A DNA stretch of 64,000 bases from Leptospira biflexa serovar Patoc strain 'Patoc 1 (Paris)' (GTDB taxonomy: Bacteria > Spirochaetota > Leptospiria > Leptospirales > Leptospiraceae). The position numbers and the translations under genes were made by a program. Positions 17,632 through 27,626 of this stretch are shown here, piece after piece (within the stretch, counting starts at the first letter, position 1; every line of letters begins with the position of its first letter). The stretch lies in contig NC_010602.1 in the NCBI RefSeq assembly GCF_000017685.1, forward strand, positions 3,235,001 through 3,299,000. Reading direction: 5' to 3'. The notes beneath the pieces are model-generated. The model ran no database searches. It was not told the DNA's origin and saw nothing but the letters and a program-made list of their open reading frames with translations.

Positions 17632-19647
17632 TTAAAATTTAGTCCGTTGTATTCTTACTGCATTTACAATAGCAAGTAGTGCAACACCTACATCCGCAAA
17701 GACCGCTTCCCACATCGAGGCCAATCCGCCTGCGCCTAGAATCAAAACAATTGCCTTCACAGAGAATGCTAGAATTATATTCTGCCAAACTATTTTTTTT
17801 GTTTGCTTGCCTATATTGATTGCCATCGGGATTTTACTCGGCATATCATCCTGAATAACAATATCAGCGGTTGCAATAGTGGCATCACTACCTAAACCAC
17901 CCATTGCGATACCTACATTACTTAAAGCAATAACTGGAGCGTCATTTACGCCGTCACCGACAAAGGCGACGCTTTCATTTCGTTCCTTGATCTCTTTTAC
18001 CTTATTTACTTTATCTTCAGGTAATAAATCTCCAAAGGCGTCGGTAATTCCTAATTTTTCTGAAACAAATTTTACTACATTGTGCTTGTCGCCGCTTAAC
18101 ATTGTTATTTTTACTTTCAATGCTTTCAATTTGTCGATAGTCTCTTTTGCGTCAGGCTTAATACTATCGGCTATTGTGAGGTAACCAACAAATTTTTTAT
18201 TATATGCTATAGCTATCAAAGTATAAACAATGCTTGTTGGATCTAAATCATAGGTAATAGAAAATTTATCCATCAATTTAAAATTGCCTACTAATAGTTC
18301 TTTATTCTGAACAATTGCCTTCAACCCGTGCCCCGATATTTCCTCTACACTTTCTAATTTAATATTTGGGTTTATTTCTCCAGCAAATTGATGTATAGCC
18401 GTTGCAACCGGGTGTGTGCTTTGACTTTCAAGCGCATTCACCATTTCTAATATTTCTTTTTTATTAAATTCTGGTTTAAATTCTATTTCTTGAACTTTAA
18501 AGACGCCTTCAGTCATTGTTCCCGTTTTATCCATCACAACATTTTGAATTTCAGAAATGACATCTAAGAAGTTACTACCTTTAAATAAGATACCATTTTT
18601 ACTAGCCGCACCAATCCCTCCAAAATAACCCAATGGAATTGAAATCACCAAGGCACAGGGGCAAGAAATAACCAAAAAAATCAAGGCTCTATAAAGCCAT
18701 TTTGTAAACTCATAATTATCTACAAAAAAGTAAGGTAATACAGTAATTGCAAAAGCAAAAAAAACTACTATAGGCGTATAAATTTTTGCAAACTTTCTAA
18801 TGAAAAGCTCGGTTGGGGCTTTTTGTTTAGTGGCATTTTGTACCAATTCTAAAATTTTCGATAGTTTACTGTCGGTATAACGAGTAGAAACTTTTACAAG
18901 GGAAACGGAATTTAGATTTATCATTCCCGCCAAAACTGTTTGTCCTTTTGATTTTGTATCCGGTTTACTTTCCCCCGTAAGAGCTGCAGTATTAAAAGAA
19001 GCTGTTTCAGATATAAGTTCACCGTCTAACCCTAATTTTTCCCCTACCTTAAGTTGGATAATATCGCCAATGCTTGCATTTTCAGCCTTTATAGTTTTTG
19101 CTCGATTGTCTTGTAGAATCGTTACTTCATCGGGTCTTTGGTCGAGTAATGATTTAATGTTTGCTTTGGCTCTTTTGACAGCCATTGTTTGAAATAATTC
19201 ACCGACAGTATAAAACAGCATTACCGCAACACCTTCGGGGTACTCGCCAATAAAAAATGCTCCTAGTGTTGCAATGCTCATCAAAAGAAATTCTGAAAAT
19301 ATCTCTTTCTTCGCAATGCTCTCAAAAGCCTCTTTAATGACAGGAAAGCCGACCGGTCCATAGCTAGCAGAATACCAAATAATTCGAATCCATCCAGTGA
19401 ACCACTCTTGCGTGTAATAGTTATCAAACAGAATTGCTAAGATCAAAAGAACTAATGAAATAGAAGAAGGTATAAATAGTTTTAAAGTACTATCTATCCA
19501 GACTAAACGACTTTGCACCGCACTAGTTATTTTTTTATCTTTTAATAAATCTTCTGCACCATCATTTGTATAAATTTTTTCTGATTGCGTGCAACAAATT
19601 TGTTTACCGTCTTTGTCGTAAGTATGTTTGTGTTCGATCATGTTCAT
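17632..19647 (-). CDS. zntA: P1B-type Zn/Cd/Pb-translocating ATPase
   Basis: A 671-residue metal-exporting P-type ATPase of the inner membrane. Motifs: TGES actuator loop, CPC in membrane helix 6 (SCPCALVIS), phosphorylation site DKTGTMTEG, SQSTHPVA (HP locus), GDGVNDAPV hinge, and a last-helix pattern AVFADVGVALL with a nearby upstream Lys, typical of the P1B-2 zinc/cadmium/lead group. There is no N-terminal ferredoxin-like metal-binding domain, only a short His/Cys tail (HKHTYDKDGKQICC). The AT-rich codon choice and similarity in style to Bacteroidetes proteins hint at horizontal acquisition, which is inference. It lies in the same orientation as the RND cluster, 199 bases downstream of copy 2 of DUF3703. 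Confidence 0.92.
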   Translation of the reverse strand: MNMIEHKHTYDKDGKQICCTQSEKIYTNDGAEDLLKDKKITSAVQSRLVWIDSTLKLFIPSSISLVLLILAILFDNYYTQEWFTGWIRIIWYSASYGPVGFPVIKEAFESIAKKEIFSEFLLMSIATLGAFFIGEYPEGVAVMLFYTVGELFQTMAVKRAKANIKSLLDQRPDEVTILQDNRAKTIKAENASIGDIIQLKVGEKLGLDGELISETASFNTAALTGESKPDTKSKGQTVLAGMINLNSVSLVKVSTRYTDSKLSKILELVQNATKQKAPTELFIRKFAKIYTPIVVFFAFAITVLPYFFVDNYEFTKWLYRALIFLVISCPCALVISIPLGYFGGIGAASKNGILFKGSNFLDVISEIQNVVMDKTGTMTEGVFKVQEIEFKPEFNKKEILEMVNALESQSTHPVATAIHQFAGEINPNIKLESVEEISGHGLKAIVQNKELLVGNFKLMDKFSITYDLDPTSIVYTLIAIAYNKKFVGYLTIADSIKPDAKETIDKLKALKVKITMLSGDKHNVVKFVSEKLGITDAFGDLLPEDKVNKVKEIKERNESVAFVGDGVNDAPVIALSNVGIAMGGLGSDATIATADIVIQDDMPSKIPMAINIGKQTKKIVWQNIILAFSVKAIVLILGAGGLASMWEAVFADVGVALLAIVNAVRIQRTKF

Positions 19648-19846
19648 TTCCTATTTATTTTTAAAACAATGAAGCTCTTTAATTTAGGAGCTGATAATTA
19701 AATCTGTTAATCATCTACTACCTATATTTTTTACAAAGAAAAGTTTTTCCAACTAACTTTTGTCGATAATACCCAATAATCTTTTTCATACTCGTTTCTG
19801 CGTAAATTTACAGTAGCTTTAAATTTCCACGAATTTACATCGGTGC

Positions 19847-20152
19847 TTATAGATTGCCATTAGCCCCGCCTTTATTTCCAAAAAATATGCGATTGAAGAT
19901 AGAGCCAAACCATTCAACCCGTAATCCAAGGATTTGATCCAAAAATGCACTCCTATCTCGAACCCGTATCGCAAAAATTAACATGCGAAAATGAATTGCA
20001 AAATGTGAAATTGGATGATATTGACCGATGATGTGCGCACGTTCAAGGTATCGCCATGCAACTTGTAAATTTCCGCTACGGAGAAATTTTTGATATTCTT
20101 CCAGTTCAATAAAATACTGCGGCTTCATTTGTTTGGGCATTAGAAAATTCAT
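19847..20152 (-). CDS. DUF3703 family protein (copy 2)
   Basis: A 101-residue homologue of the protein at 16425-16817: MPKQMKPQYFIELEEYQKF, AWRYLERAHIIGQYHPISHFAIHFRM and GSIFNRIFFGNKGG line up directly. It stops about 25 residues short of copy 1, ending soon after the GN-GG motif. Its ATG overlaps the czcA stop by four bases (20149-20152), so it is translationally coupled to the pump. The context supports a role in metal efflux or sensing; the biochemical role is unknown. Confidence 0.8.
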   Translation of the reverse strand: MNFLMPKQMKPQYFIELEEYQKFLRSGNLQVAWRYLERAHIIGQYHPISHFAIHFRMLIFAIRVRDRSAFLDQILGLRVEWFGSIFNRIFFGNKGGANGNL

Positions 20153-23100
20153 GATTCATTAACCTCTATTTTTATTTCTTTTTCCGACTCTATCCATTCA
20201 TAAAATACAGGTAATAAAAAAAGTGTGAGTATTGTTGAAGAAATCAATCCACCGATTACAACAGTTGCAAGAGGTTTTTGTACTTCTGAACCAAGACCTT
20301 CCCCAATCGCCATAGGAATAAATCCAAACGATGCAACAAGTGCTGTCATAAGAACTGGTCTCAGTCGAGAAACTGCCGCAACTCGCACAGCTTCTGTTAC
20401 CGTTAACCCCGATTCGCGAAGATAATTGATATTATTAACTTTCACCACCCCATTCAAAATAGCGATGCCAGATAATGCGATAAAACCAATGGCTGCTGAA
20501 ATACTAAAATTCATATCTCTGACTAATAGGGCGAAAACTCCTCCAGTAATTGCGAAGGGGATACTTAAATAAACGAGAATCGCTTGCTTTACACTGTTAA
20601 AGCTTTTTAATAGAAGTAAAAATATGATTAGAAGTGTAAATGGAACTACGACTGCTAGTTTCAGTCTTGCTTTCTCCAAGTTTTTAAATTGCCCTCCCCA
20701 AAAAACAAAATAGCCTTTTGGGATTTTTAATGAATTGGAAATTTTTTCTTTTGCCTCTTTTACAAAACTGTCAATGTCTCTATCTCCGAGGTTAATAGAG
20801 ATTGCCGCATATCGTTTCCCATTATTGCGGGAAATCGTCATTACCTTTTCCGATTCTTGCAAAGAAGCAACATCCCCTAACTGGACTGAACCTAAATCAG
20901 GTGTGCCGATGGGAATACTTTTAATAGAGGAATTTGAATTTCTAAATTCTTCCGAAAGCCTAACTACGATTGGAAACTTCAAATCCTTCTCATAAAAGCT
21001 GCCCACTGTTATTCCACTCATAGAAGCAGCGAATGTAGAATTGAAATTCTCAAGAGATATTCCATAAAGAATAATCTTGTCGTAATTCGGTTTTATATCT
21101 AAAACCTTGCTTTTTCTAAGAGCTGAAATAGGGTCTAACTCAATTTCATTTGCACCAGGAATTGATTTCAAGATTTCTTCAGCGTCTTCTTGAAGATCAA
21201 TTAGTTCATCTAAATTATCTCCGTAAATTCTAAAAGTGATATCGGCTCTGCTACCTTCGAGCAATTCGTTAAACCTTGTTTCGACGGGCTGACCGATAGT
21301 TATCTCGTCATTTGGAAATTCTGCTTCAAGTCTTTCTTTGATTCGCATATAAAATGGAATCCAATTTTTACTTTTGACAAGTTCCAAAATTCCTTCTTTC
21401 TTTAATATTACGAAAGTATCAGACATATAAATTCCCATAGGGTCATTCGCTACTTCGGTAGTTCCTGTTCGAGAAAATACATAGTTTATTTCCGGAAATT
21501 CTTTCAGAATCAGCTCTACTTTTTTTTGTAATTCGGTAGATTTCGCCAAGCTGATATTACTTTCACGAACGAGGGTAATCATAATATCACCTTCTTTTAA
21601 TTGTGGAATAAAATCGGAACCCATTCTAAAAAAGAGTAAGGTAGCAATGGTAAAGATAAGAATGCTTATTCCCAATGCAATTCTACGGTTTCTAAATCCA
21701 AAAAGCAATATTGGAATGTAGAATTTATTTATTTTTTCTTTTATTCCACCTGTTTTTTTTTCCTTATTTGGTATTTTTAATAAGCTCAATGAAAAAATTG
21801 GAATAAGCAAAAGAGTTACTACGTAACTACCACCTAATGCGAGCAAGACTGCCTCTGCCATTGGGCGAAACATTTTTCCTTCAACCCCTTCTAGTGTCAA
21901 AATAGGAATGTATACGAACATAACAATAAATATCCCATAAGTAACAGGCTTTAAAATTTCACGGGAGGATTCCAATACGAATTCGATTGGATTTTGTATT
22001 ATTTGATCTTTAAGTTCTTCTTTTTTGGCTAAAGTATTTTCAATCATCACAATAGCAGCATCAACTAATAATCCGAAATCAATAGCCCCAAGGCTCATTA
22101 AATTTGCAGATATGTTAAATAAATACATCCCTATTGCGGCAAACAACATCGAAAGTGGAATTACAAAAGCTACATAAATAGAGGCTCGAAAATTTCCGAG
22201 GACCAAAAATAAAACTAAAATGACAAGAAGTGCTCCTTCGACTAAATTTTTTGATATCGTTGTAATCGTTGCGTTTACTAAAAAACTTCTTTCATTAAGA
22301 ACATTTATGACAACATCATCCGGTATTTGAATTACATCAAAAAATGATTTCAACTCTTGCACTGTTTCACGACTATTAGCCCCCATAAGCATCATGACGG
22401 TTCCAAGTACAATCTCATTTCCATTATGAGTAGCAGAGCCAACTCTTTGCATACCGTGTTCGCGAACGAATGCAATATCATTCACTCGAATAATTGCACC
22501 TGTGCCTATTTGTCGTATTGGCAGGTACTTTAAATTTTCTAAAACTATAGCACTTCCAAGAGAACGAACAATTATCATTTCATCGTTTTTTTCTATATAA
22601 CCACCTCCGAAATTTTCGCCGACCGATTCAAGTGCTTTTGTTACCTCACCTATGCTAATTCCGTGCGTTCGCAATTTATTTGGAATAAGGTCTATATGAA
22701 TTTCCCTATAGTATCCGCCTATTGTATCCACCTCCGCAATATTTTTTACGTTGGTTCTGATTTGGGTTCGAATCATTAAATCCTGAACAGTTCGTAAATA
22801 AAGTAGTCGTTCTGTTTCTGATTTTTTCTCCAACATACTACCAGGCTTCGCTTCTACTGAATACATACATATTTCGCCGAGACCAGTGGTAATGGGAGTT
22901 AACTCAGGTGTAACTCCATCGGGTAATTTATCCTTAACATTTTGCAATCTTTCTAAGACAATTTGCCTAGCCTTATAGATTTCTGTTCCATCTTCAAATG
23001 TTAAAACAACATTAGAAAGTCCGAATTTAGACAATGATCGTATATCTTTTACACCTGGTATGCCTGCCAATTCGGTTTCCACAAAGAAAGTAATTGTTTT

Positions 23101-23286
23101 TTCTACTTGCTCTGGATCAAGGGAACCCGATTTGGTATTAACTTCAACAATTACGTTAGAGATATCTGGTAACGCATCAAGAGATACTTTAAATATGGAA
23201 ATTATTCCAAATAAAAATAATCCTACAGTAAAAAGGAAAATCCAAAGTCGATTTTTTAAAGCGGTATCAATTATATTACTTAGCAT
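20149..23286 (-). CDS. czcA: CzcA/CusA-type heavy-metal RND efflux pump
   Basis: A 1045-residue inner-membrane resistance-nodulation-division transporter of the heavy-metal efflux branch. It has 12 membrane helices with large periplasmic loops after helices 1 and 7. The proton-relay region DFGLLVDAAIVMIEN is in helix 4, with duplicated features such as [21 protein letters not shown] in the second half. It would pump divalent or monovalent metal ions to the outside using proton influx, with an outer-membrane CzcC and a periplasmic adaptor. The start overlaps the upstream CzcC-like gene by 11 bases. No adaptor (CzcB) gene is present in the cluster, so it must be supplied elsewhere or the pump works without it. 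Metal specificity is not readable; the neighbouring ATPase suggests Zn/Cd. Confidence 0.93.
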   Translation of the reverse strand: MLSNIIDTALKNRLWIFLFTVGLFLFGIISIFKVSLDALPDISNVIVEVNTKSGSLDPEQVEKTITFFVETELAGIPGVKDIRSLSKFGLSNVVLTFEDGTEIYKARQIVLERLQNVKDKLPDGVTPELTPITTGLGEICMYSVEAKPGSMLEKKSETERLLYLRTVQDLMIRTQIRTNVKNIAEVDTIGGYYREIHIDLIPNKLRTHGISIGEVTKALESVGENFGGGYIEKNDEMIIVRSLGSAIVLENLKYLPIRQIGTGAIIRVNDIAFVREHGMQRVGSATHNGNEIVLGTVMMLMGANSRETVQELKSFFDVIQIPDDVVINVLNERSFLVNATITTISKNLVEGALLVILVLFLVLGNFRASIYVAFVIPLSMLFAAIGMYLFNISANLMSLGAIDFGLLVDAAIVMIENTLAKKEELKDQIIQNPIEFVLESSREILKPVTYGIFIVMFVYIPILTLEGVEGKMFRPMAEAVLLALGGSYVVTLLLIPIFSLSLLKIPNKEKKTGGIKEKINKFYIPILLFGFRNRRIALGISILIFTIATLLFFRMGSDFIPQLKEGDIMITLVRESNISLAKSTELQKKVELILKEFPEINYVFSRTGTTEVANDPMGIYMSDTFVILKKEGILELVKSKNWIPFYMRIKERLEAEFPNDEITIGQPVETRFNELLEGSRADITFRIYGDNLDELIDLQEDAEEILKSIPGANEIELDPISALRKSKVLDIKPNYDKIILYGISLENFNSTFAASMSGITVGSFYEKDLKFPIVVRLSEEFRNSNSSIKSIPIGTPDLGSVQLGDVASLQESEKVMTISRNNGKRYAAISINLGDRDIDSFVKEAKEKISNSLKIPKGYFVFWGGQFKNLEKARLKLAVVVPFTLLIIFLLLLKSFNSVKQAILVYLSIPFAITGGVFALLVRDMNFSISAAIGFIALSGIAILNGVVKVNNINYLRESGLTVTEAVRVAAVSRLRPVLMTALVASFGFIPMAIGEGLGSEVQKPLATVVIGGLISSTILTLFLLPVFYEWIESEKEIKIEVNES

Positions 23287-24085
23287 AAGATTCTCCAGTA
23301 AATTCAGGATTATTTCTTAGGAAGAAAACTTGTGTAAATTTCCCGATACATTCTAATTGTGAACCGTATAATGCATGGTGAATTTCGTGAAGTTGTGTAT
23401 CCAGTTCAAGGTAGCTGAAAAAATTCAATCTATCGATTTTAAATTCCAAATCAGAAAAATTTAATTTATCCTTCGTTACAGAAAGATATGCGATAAACAA
23501 CTTTTTTAAAATCTCTATCACAGTTTCATAGATGATAATTGCTGAATTTAAAATGCTTTTAAGTGATCTTGTTTGATGAGAGAATAAATCCTTTCCCAAA
23601 ATAAATTTTAACTCAATTCTTTTTGCCTGAATTTGCCTCTTATCCAGTAAAGATAAATTTAAAGTTACCCCAAAATCAAAAAACTTATTTGCATCAACGG
23701 ATCTATTTTCTCCTAACTTACATTGTATGTTTAAATCAGAATAATTTTCTATTACCGCAAACCTTGCCTCTGCCGTTGAATTTCGAATTGAAATTTTAGT
23801 TTTTTTCAAAATCTGATTTCTTCTTAGCATTTCTCTGCCGAAAAAGGCTTTCAAAAACTGTATTCCATTCTGAAACCAGATTGCTTTTAATTTTACAGGT
23901 GATTCCATATCTAAGAAAGAGTCTAGTTTCTCGAATACTAATAATTGCCTTCTTTCCAATTCAATTAAATGTTTATGTAAGTTTAAAGCATGATATTGAA
24001 ATATGTACGATTCAGAATTACTAAGAGGAACAATGAAATGTTTTTTCTTAATAAAAGATACCATTAGAGAAAACCTACTTAACAT
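23276..24085 (-). CDS. N-terminally truncated CzcC paralogue
   Basis: A 269-residue protein that aligns along its length with residues from about 150 to the end of the adjacent 413-residue CzcC: LNLHKHLIELER / LNLQKHLIVLEK, LGENRSVDANKFFDFGVTL / LGEDKSGVANRFFDLGVTF, SYLELDTQLHEIHHALY / SYLELETQLHETHEAIY. It lacks the signal peptide and the first half of the outer-membrane efflux protein, so it cannot form a normal TolC-like channel subunit. It overlaps czcC and czcA by 11 bases on each side, so it is still translated as part of the operon. It occupies the position where czcB is normally found. It is either a decaying tandem duplicate or a repurposed protein. Confidence 0.8.
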   Translation of the reverse strand: MLSRFSLMVSFIKKKHFIVPLSNSESYIFQYHALNLHKHLIELERRQLLVFEKLDSFLDMESPVKLKAIWFQNGIQFLKAFFGREMLRRNQILKKTKISIRNSTAEARFAVIENYSDLNIQCKLGENRSVDANKFFDFGVTLNLSLLDKRQIQAKRIELKFILGKDLFSHQTRSLKSILNSAIIIYETVIEILKKLFIAYLSVTKDKLNFSDLEFKIDRLNFFSYLELDTQLHEIHHALYGSQLECIGKFTQVFFLRNNPEFTGESYAK

Positions 24086-25316
24086 TTACTACTCCCAAAA
24101 AATCAGGATTATTGGTTAAAAACAATATTTCTGTCAAATTTTCAACAAACTGCATTTGATAATCATAAATAGCTTCATGAGTTTCATGAAGCTGCGTTTC
24201 CAACTCCAAATAACTAATCAAACCAATCCGACCTTTGCTAAATTCATTATCTGCAAAATTCAACTTTTGTTCAATTGAGGGTATCATTCCGATTGAAAAT
24301 CGATCTAATGATTTATGGATAGATTCATTTTCAATCAAACTTGAATTCAAACGAGTCGTTAAAATTTTAATTTGGTGATTTAAAAGGTAATTTTCTGAAT
24401 TCGTCTTAGCCTGTAGACTTTTGACTACATCCTCGTTTGTATCCAAAGAAGGAATTGCAAAGGTAACACCTAAATCAAAAAAACGATTCGCAACTCCCGA
24501 TTTATCTTCTCCGAGTGAACCTTGGAGTTTTATATCTGAAAATTTATCTAACTTGGCAAGCTCGGTCTCATCTTTCCACTGTTGAATCTTTGATTTGGAT
24601 AGTCTGAGGATTGGATTTCTCTCAAACATTTCTGCTAATAATAAATCTTTTTTAAATGGGGTATGAGACTTTAGCCAAGGAGAAATGATTAGGACTTCGC
24701 TCTTTAATTCCAAGAAAAAATTTAATTTTTCCCATTCAATTGATTTATTTTTTTCTAATACAATTAGATGTTTTTGAAGATTTAATAAACGATTTTGAAC
24801 TAAAAATAACTCTACTCTCGATTCTGGAGAAACAAAAACTTTCTTTTCAATTAAGGATTCTATACGTGAAATTCGTTTGATTCGATCATTCACATGAGCG
24901 GCCTTTTCTGTTGCAATCAAATATGAATATACTAACTTGATAACACTAAATCGGTATTCTAATTTACTTTGTTCCAGCTCAGCTAACAAATACTTTTCGT
25001 TGTCATCTGCAATTTTAATTTTTAAATCCCTTTTGCCTGGATAGTAAAAATCCTGACTGATACCAACTGAATACTCAGGGCCAGATTCATTGCTTGCACG
25101 CCTTCTCCCATAATCTAAAGAAAGGTTTGGATTTTTATACTTCCCTGCTTTTCGTTTTAAATATTCCGCTTCCTCTACTTTTTTTTGTCCGGCTAAAATT
25201 AAATCGGCTTTTTTCTCAGCAAGTTCCAGAATCTGATTCAATTTTAGATCTTGAGAAAATAACGGAAATGCAAAAGCAGTGCATAATAATAAGAATGTTT
25301 TTTGATATAGATACAT
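24075..25316 (-). CDS. czcC: CzcC-type outer-membrane efflux protein (TolC family)
   Basis: A 413-residue outer-membrane factor for the RND pump. The signal peptide MYLYQKTFLLLCTAFAFPLFSQ is followed by the two OEP repeats of long helices and beta-hairpins; typical sequences are NPNLSLDYG (first strand pair) and the RNPILRLSKSKIQQWKDE start of the second repeat. It would form a trimeric channel across the outer membrane. It is followed by a truncated paralogue and czcA, with overlapping ends. A small Cys-rich exported protein precedes it by 45 bases, which suggests that the operon starts there. Confidence 0.9.
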   Translation of the reverse strand: MYLYQKTFLLLCTAFAFPLFSQDLKLNQILELAEKKADLILAGQKKVEEAEYLKRKAGKYKNPNLSLDYGRRRASNESGPEYSVGISQDFYYPGKRDLKIKIADDNEKYLLAELEQSKLEYRFSVIKLVYSYLIATEKAAHVNDRIKRISRIESLIEKKVFVSPESRVELFLVQNRLLNLQKHLIVLEKNKSIEWEKLNFFLELKSEVLIISPWLKSHTPFKKDLLLAEMFERNPILRLSKSKIQQWKDETELAKLDKFSDIKLQGSLGEDKSGVANRFFDLGVTFAIPSLDTNEDVVKSLQAKTNSENYLLNHQIKILTTRLNSSLIENESIHKSLDRFSIGMIPSIEQKLNFADNEFSKGRIGLISYLELETQLHETHEAIYDYQMQFVENLTEILFLTNNPDFLGVVNVK

Positions 25317-25361
25317 TTAATCACTCCAAGTAAAAATACTGAAAAAAGATTCAGTTAACTT

Positions 25362-25736
25362 TCAGACTTGGAGTTTAATATATGTTAAATGTACAGGGGA
25401 ATAAAGCTCGGTAGATATGAATTCTGGATTACGAAACTCAATATCTAAAATGATTGAAAGTGGTGAAATAAAACCAGGATTATAAAAAATTACAACTACG
25501 ATTGGTTTGATAAATTTAAAGGCTTTATCAAAAGCAACGTCTTTTTGGCAAAAACAATTCTTTAAATCGTGAGCTTCTCCTTCGCAAGGATATTCCAAAT
25601 TTTGATGATCTTTCTCAATGGCGATCGATACAAATTCATCACTTAAACATGGCAAATCAAATGACTTCAAAATATCACAGGAAACTGATGTGAATATTCC
25701 AAATAACAAAAGATATGTGAGTGTCTTACGCACCAT
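25362..25736 (-). CDS. Small Cys-rich exported protein heading the RND cluster
   Basis: A 124-residue protein with a signal peptide ending in a possible lipobox (FTSVSC). The mature part holds five further cysteines and histidines (DLPCLSD, YPCEGEAHDLKNCFCQKDV), then a hydrophobic region (FIKPIVVVIFYNPGF). No family was recognised. Its place at the head of the czc operon, with the CFC motif, suggests periplasmic metal binding or sensing. A weak resemblance in layout to the Cys/His-rich protein at 1043-1513 (GEAH near a CxC) is noted but unproven. Confidence 0.65.
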   Translation of the reverse strand: MVRKTLTYLLLFGIFTSVSCDILKSFDLPCLSDEFVSIAIEKDHQNLEYPCEGEAHDLKNCFCQKDVAFDKAFKFIKPIVVVIFYNPGFISPLSIILDIEFRNPEFISTELYSPVHLTYIKLQV

Positions 25737-25846
25737 TGATTTGCACTTCTTTTTTGAACCTATTGATTACACTTCGCAAGCTTATTGACGTGACAAGTAC
25801 AATTTACTAGCAAATGCAACAAGCCTTCATTATGCTAAAAATAATT

Positions 25847-26851
25847 TCAAAGATTGCCAAGAAATTTCCGTAATGCCTCCTGTAAGATCGTAACACCTGG
25901 CTCCTCATAAGGGAAATGACCCGCACCCGTTAGTTCCACAAATTCTTTTTTTGTTGGGATTTTTTCAAAAAAAGTTTTGCTTAATTGTGTCGGAGTCCAA
26001 GGATCTATGCTTGGATGAACAAGTAACACAGGACATACTTGAAATACTTCTGGTTCTAATTTTGGATTGTAATTCAAAAAAGTATTTAAAAAACCAAGAC
26101 TCACTTTGGAACCACCTGCATACGGATCTTCCGAAAACACGTCTGAAAAACTTGGGTCATTCGTAATGTATTCCATTTTGCTAAACCATTTGATTGGGAA
26201 GTACATTCCATTTGTAAAAAAGGAAAATAGAGAATTGAGAGGCATCCCGACCCGACTCAAAAAACGATTCGATGCAACTGCGTCGCGTACATCTGTATTT
26301 CTTGGATCAACGAGCGTAGTGGCAATGAGACCATCCACCTCACCATGATGGGCGGCTGTATGATAAGCCAACATCCCTCCTATGCTAAGTCCAAAAAGAA
26401 TGAATTTTTGATTTTCTTGTTTCTCTCGATTGATTAAATCGTTGAGTATCATAACCCAATCTTCATAATAAACATACCGTTTGCCTGCAGGAATTTTGGT
26501 AAGACCAAATCCAGGAAGATCTGGTGCCAACCATTCACAACCTAGGTTTTGGAGACCAACTGCGAGGGTTCCGAGAACTCGACCATTCCCACCACCTCCG
26601 TGAACCAACAAAATTTTACATTTTGCACCATTTTTCTGATACCGGTCCAAATGAACTTGGTATCCTCGAAGCTCAATGAATTCCTCGGAAGGCAAATTAT
26701 CCTTTCGAAACCGCAAATCCTCTGGTAAAAAGTGTTGGTATCTTTGCCAGTGAGTGATTTGAGAATAGCTATTTGGTTTTTCCAAGGATGAGGTACATGT
26801 CACAACTGTGAACGCAAGTAACAAAAAGATGAAAGGCAGAATTGGTTTCAT
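25847..26851 (-). CDS. Alpha/beta-hydrolase lipoprotein
   Basis: About 334 residues. A signal peptide ends in a lipobox-like FTVVTC. The alpha/beta-hydrolase fold follows: oxyanion region LLVHGGGGNGR, nucleophile elbow GLSIGG, acid within VHPSIDPWTP and the histidine in GAGHFPYEE, completing a Ser-Asp-His triad. The substrate may be an ester or lactone, but this is not determined. The start is ATG 26851, with AAGGGA eight bases upstream; two earlier ATGs are less well placed. It is divergent from a TetR regulator, and a perfect inverted repeat covers its ribosome site, so it is very likely that regulator's target. Confidence 0.85.
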   Translation of the reverse strand: MKPILPFIFLLLAFTVVTCTSSLEKPNSYSQITHWQRYQHFLPEDLRFRKDNLPSEEFIELRGYQVHLDRYQKNGAKCKILLVHGGGGNGRVLGTLAVGLQNLGCEWLAPDLPGFGLTKIPAGKRYVYYEDWVMILNDLINREKQENQKFILFGLSIGGMLAYHTAAHHGEVDGLIATTLVDPRNTDVRDAVASNRFLSRVGMPLNSLFSFFTNGMYFPIKWFSKMEYITNDPSFSDVFSEDPYAGGSKVSLGFLNTFLNYNPKLEPEVFQVCPVLLVHPSIDPWTPTQLSKTFFEKIPTKKEFVELTGAGHFPYEEPGVTILQEALRKFLGNL

Positions 26852-26854
26852 AAC

Positions 26855-26875
26855 ATTCATTCCCTTAGAATGAAT
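26855..26875. promoter_or_regulatory. Probable TetR operator
   Basis: ATTCATTC (26855-26862) and GAATGAAT (26868-26875) form a perfect 8-bp inverted repeat with a five-base spacer. It covers the ribosome-binding site of the minus-strand hydrolase gene and lies 59 bases before the divergent TetR start, the normal position for a local repressor site. Confidence 0.6.
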
Positions 26876-26933
26876 CAAAACTCAATTTAAGTCAAAACTG
26901 AAATGAATTTAGTTGGGAGATATCATTTTACAC

Positions 26934-27533
26934 ATGTATAATCAAAAAGATCGAATTTCTGAAACTTATGAAAATTTAATTCAAACATTTCATGATCTAT
27001 TTGTATCGACTGCTTATGAAAAAATCAGCATCGAACAAATCGCAAAACGAGCGGGGATGACCCGTGTAAACTTTTATCATTATTTTGTGGATAAAGAAGA
27101 TATTCTATACCGTACATATCTTTTCTTTTACCGTAAAATGGAATCAGAAACTCCAAAAATTGATCCGATTACTTTACTTGCGGATGGACGTTCGTTGACT
27201 TTTTATGGTTTAGAGAATGTAAAATCAAATCGTCAATTTTATAAAATGTTATTCCAAGAAAGCATTCCAGCTTCTGTTACTTATCGCATCTTAGATTTTA
27301 TGTCAGAGGAATCGTTTCGGACGCATGAACCATTACGGAAACGATATAAAGTAGAATTCCCACCGTACCAATTTGTGAATCAATATTTAGCAGGTGCCTT
27401 TTGGAATCTGATACGAAATCTTGTGATTTCCGATTCCGACTATGATTCAGAGTTAGTCTCACAATTTTTTAAAAAAATGGCGACGGAAGGATTAAGGTCT
27501 TTCTTAGATTCTGGAATCCAAAGTCAAATTTAA
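26934..27533 (+). CDS. TetR-family transcriptional regulator
   Basis: About 199 residues. The N-terminal helix-turn-helix is clear: TFHDLFVSTAYEKISIEQIAKRAGMTRVNFYHYFVDKEDIL in outline, with the recognition helix at MTRVNFYHYF. The C-terminal ligand-binding domain (from about residue 60) is helical and poorly conserved, resembling the TetR_C_7-like group. It probably represses the divergent hydrolase gene through the inverted repeat at 26855-26875 and releases it on binding a small molecule. An upstream TTG (26913) keeps the frame open, but the ATG at 26934 fits the family start better. Confidence 0.88.
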   Translation: MYNQKDRISETYENLIQTFHDLFVSTAYEKISIEQIAKRAGMTRVNFYHYFVDKEDILYRTYLFFYRKMESETPKIDPITLLADGRSLTFYGLENVKSNRQFYKMLFQESIPASVTYRILDFMSEESFRTHEPLRKRYKVEFPPYQFVNQYLAGAFWNLIRNLVISDSDYDSELVSQFFKKMATEGLRSFLDSGIQSQI

Positions 27534-27626
27534 GCGCTACATTCTCTTCCTTCTTAGGTGGCAACGTTTCCATTTTTTTTTACACAATACATTTGTGAGG
27601 TGGCGCCTACTTATTTTTAATAGGAT

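Noticed and set aside
17447..17635. A 62-residue open frame in the gap of the metal island
   Set aside because: No ribosome site, no family match and unusual composition; best left as non-coding.
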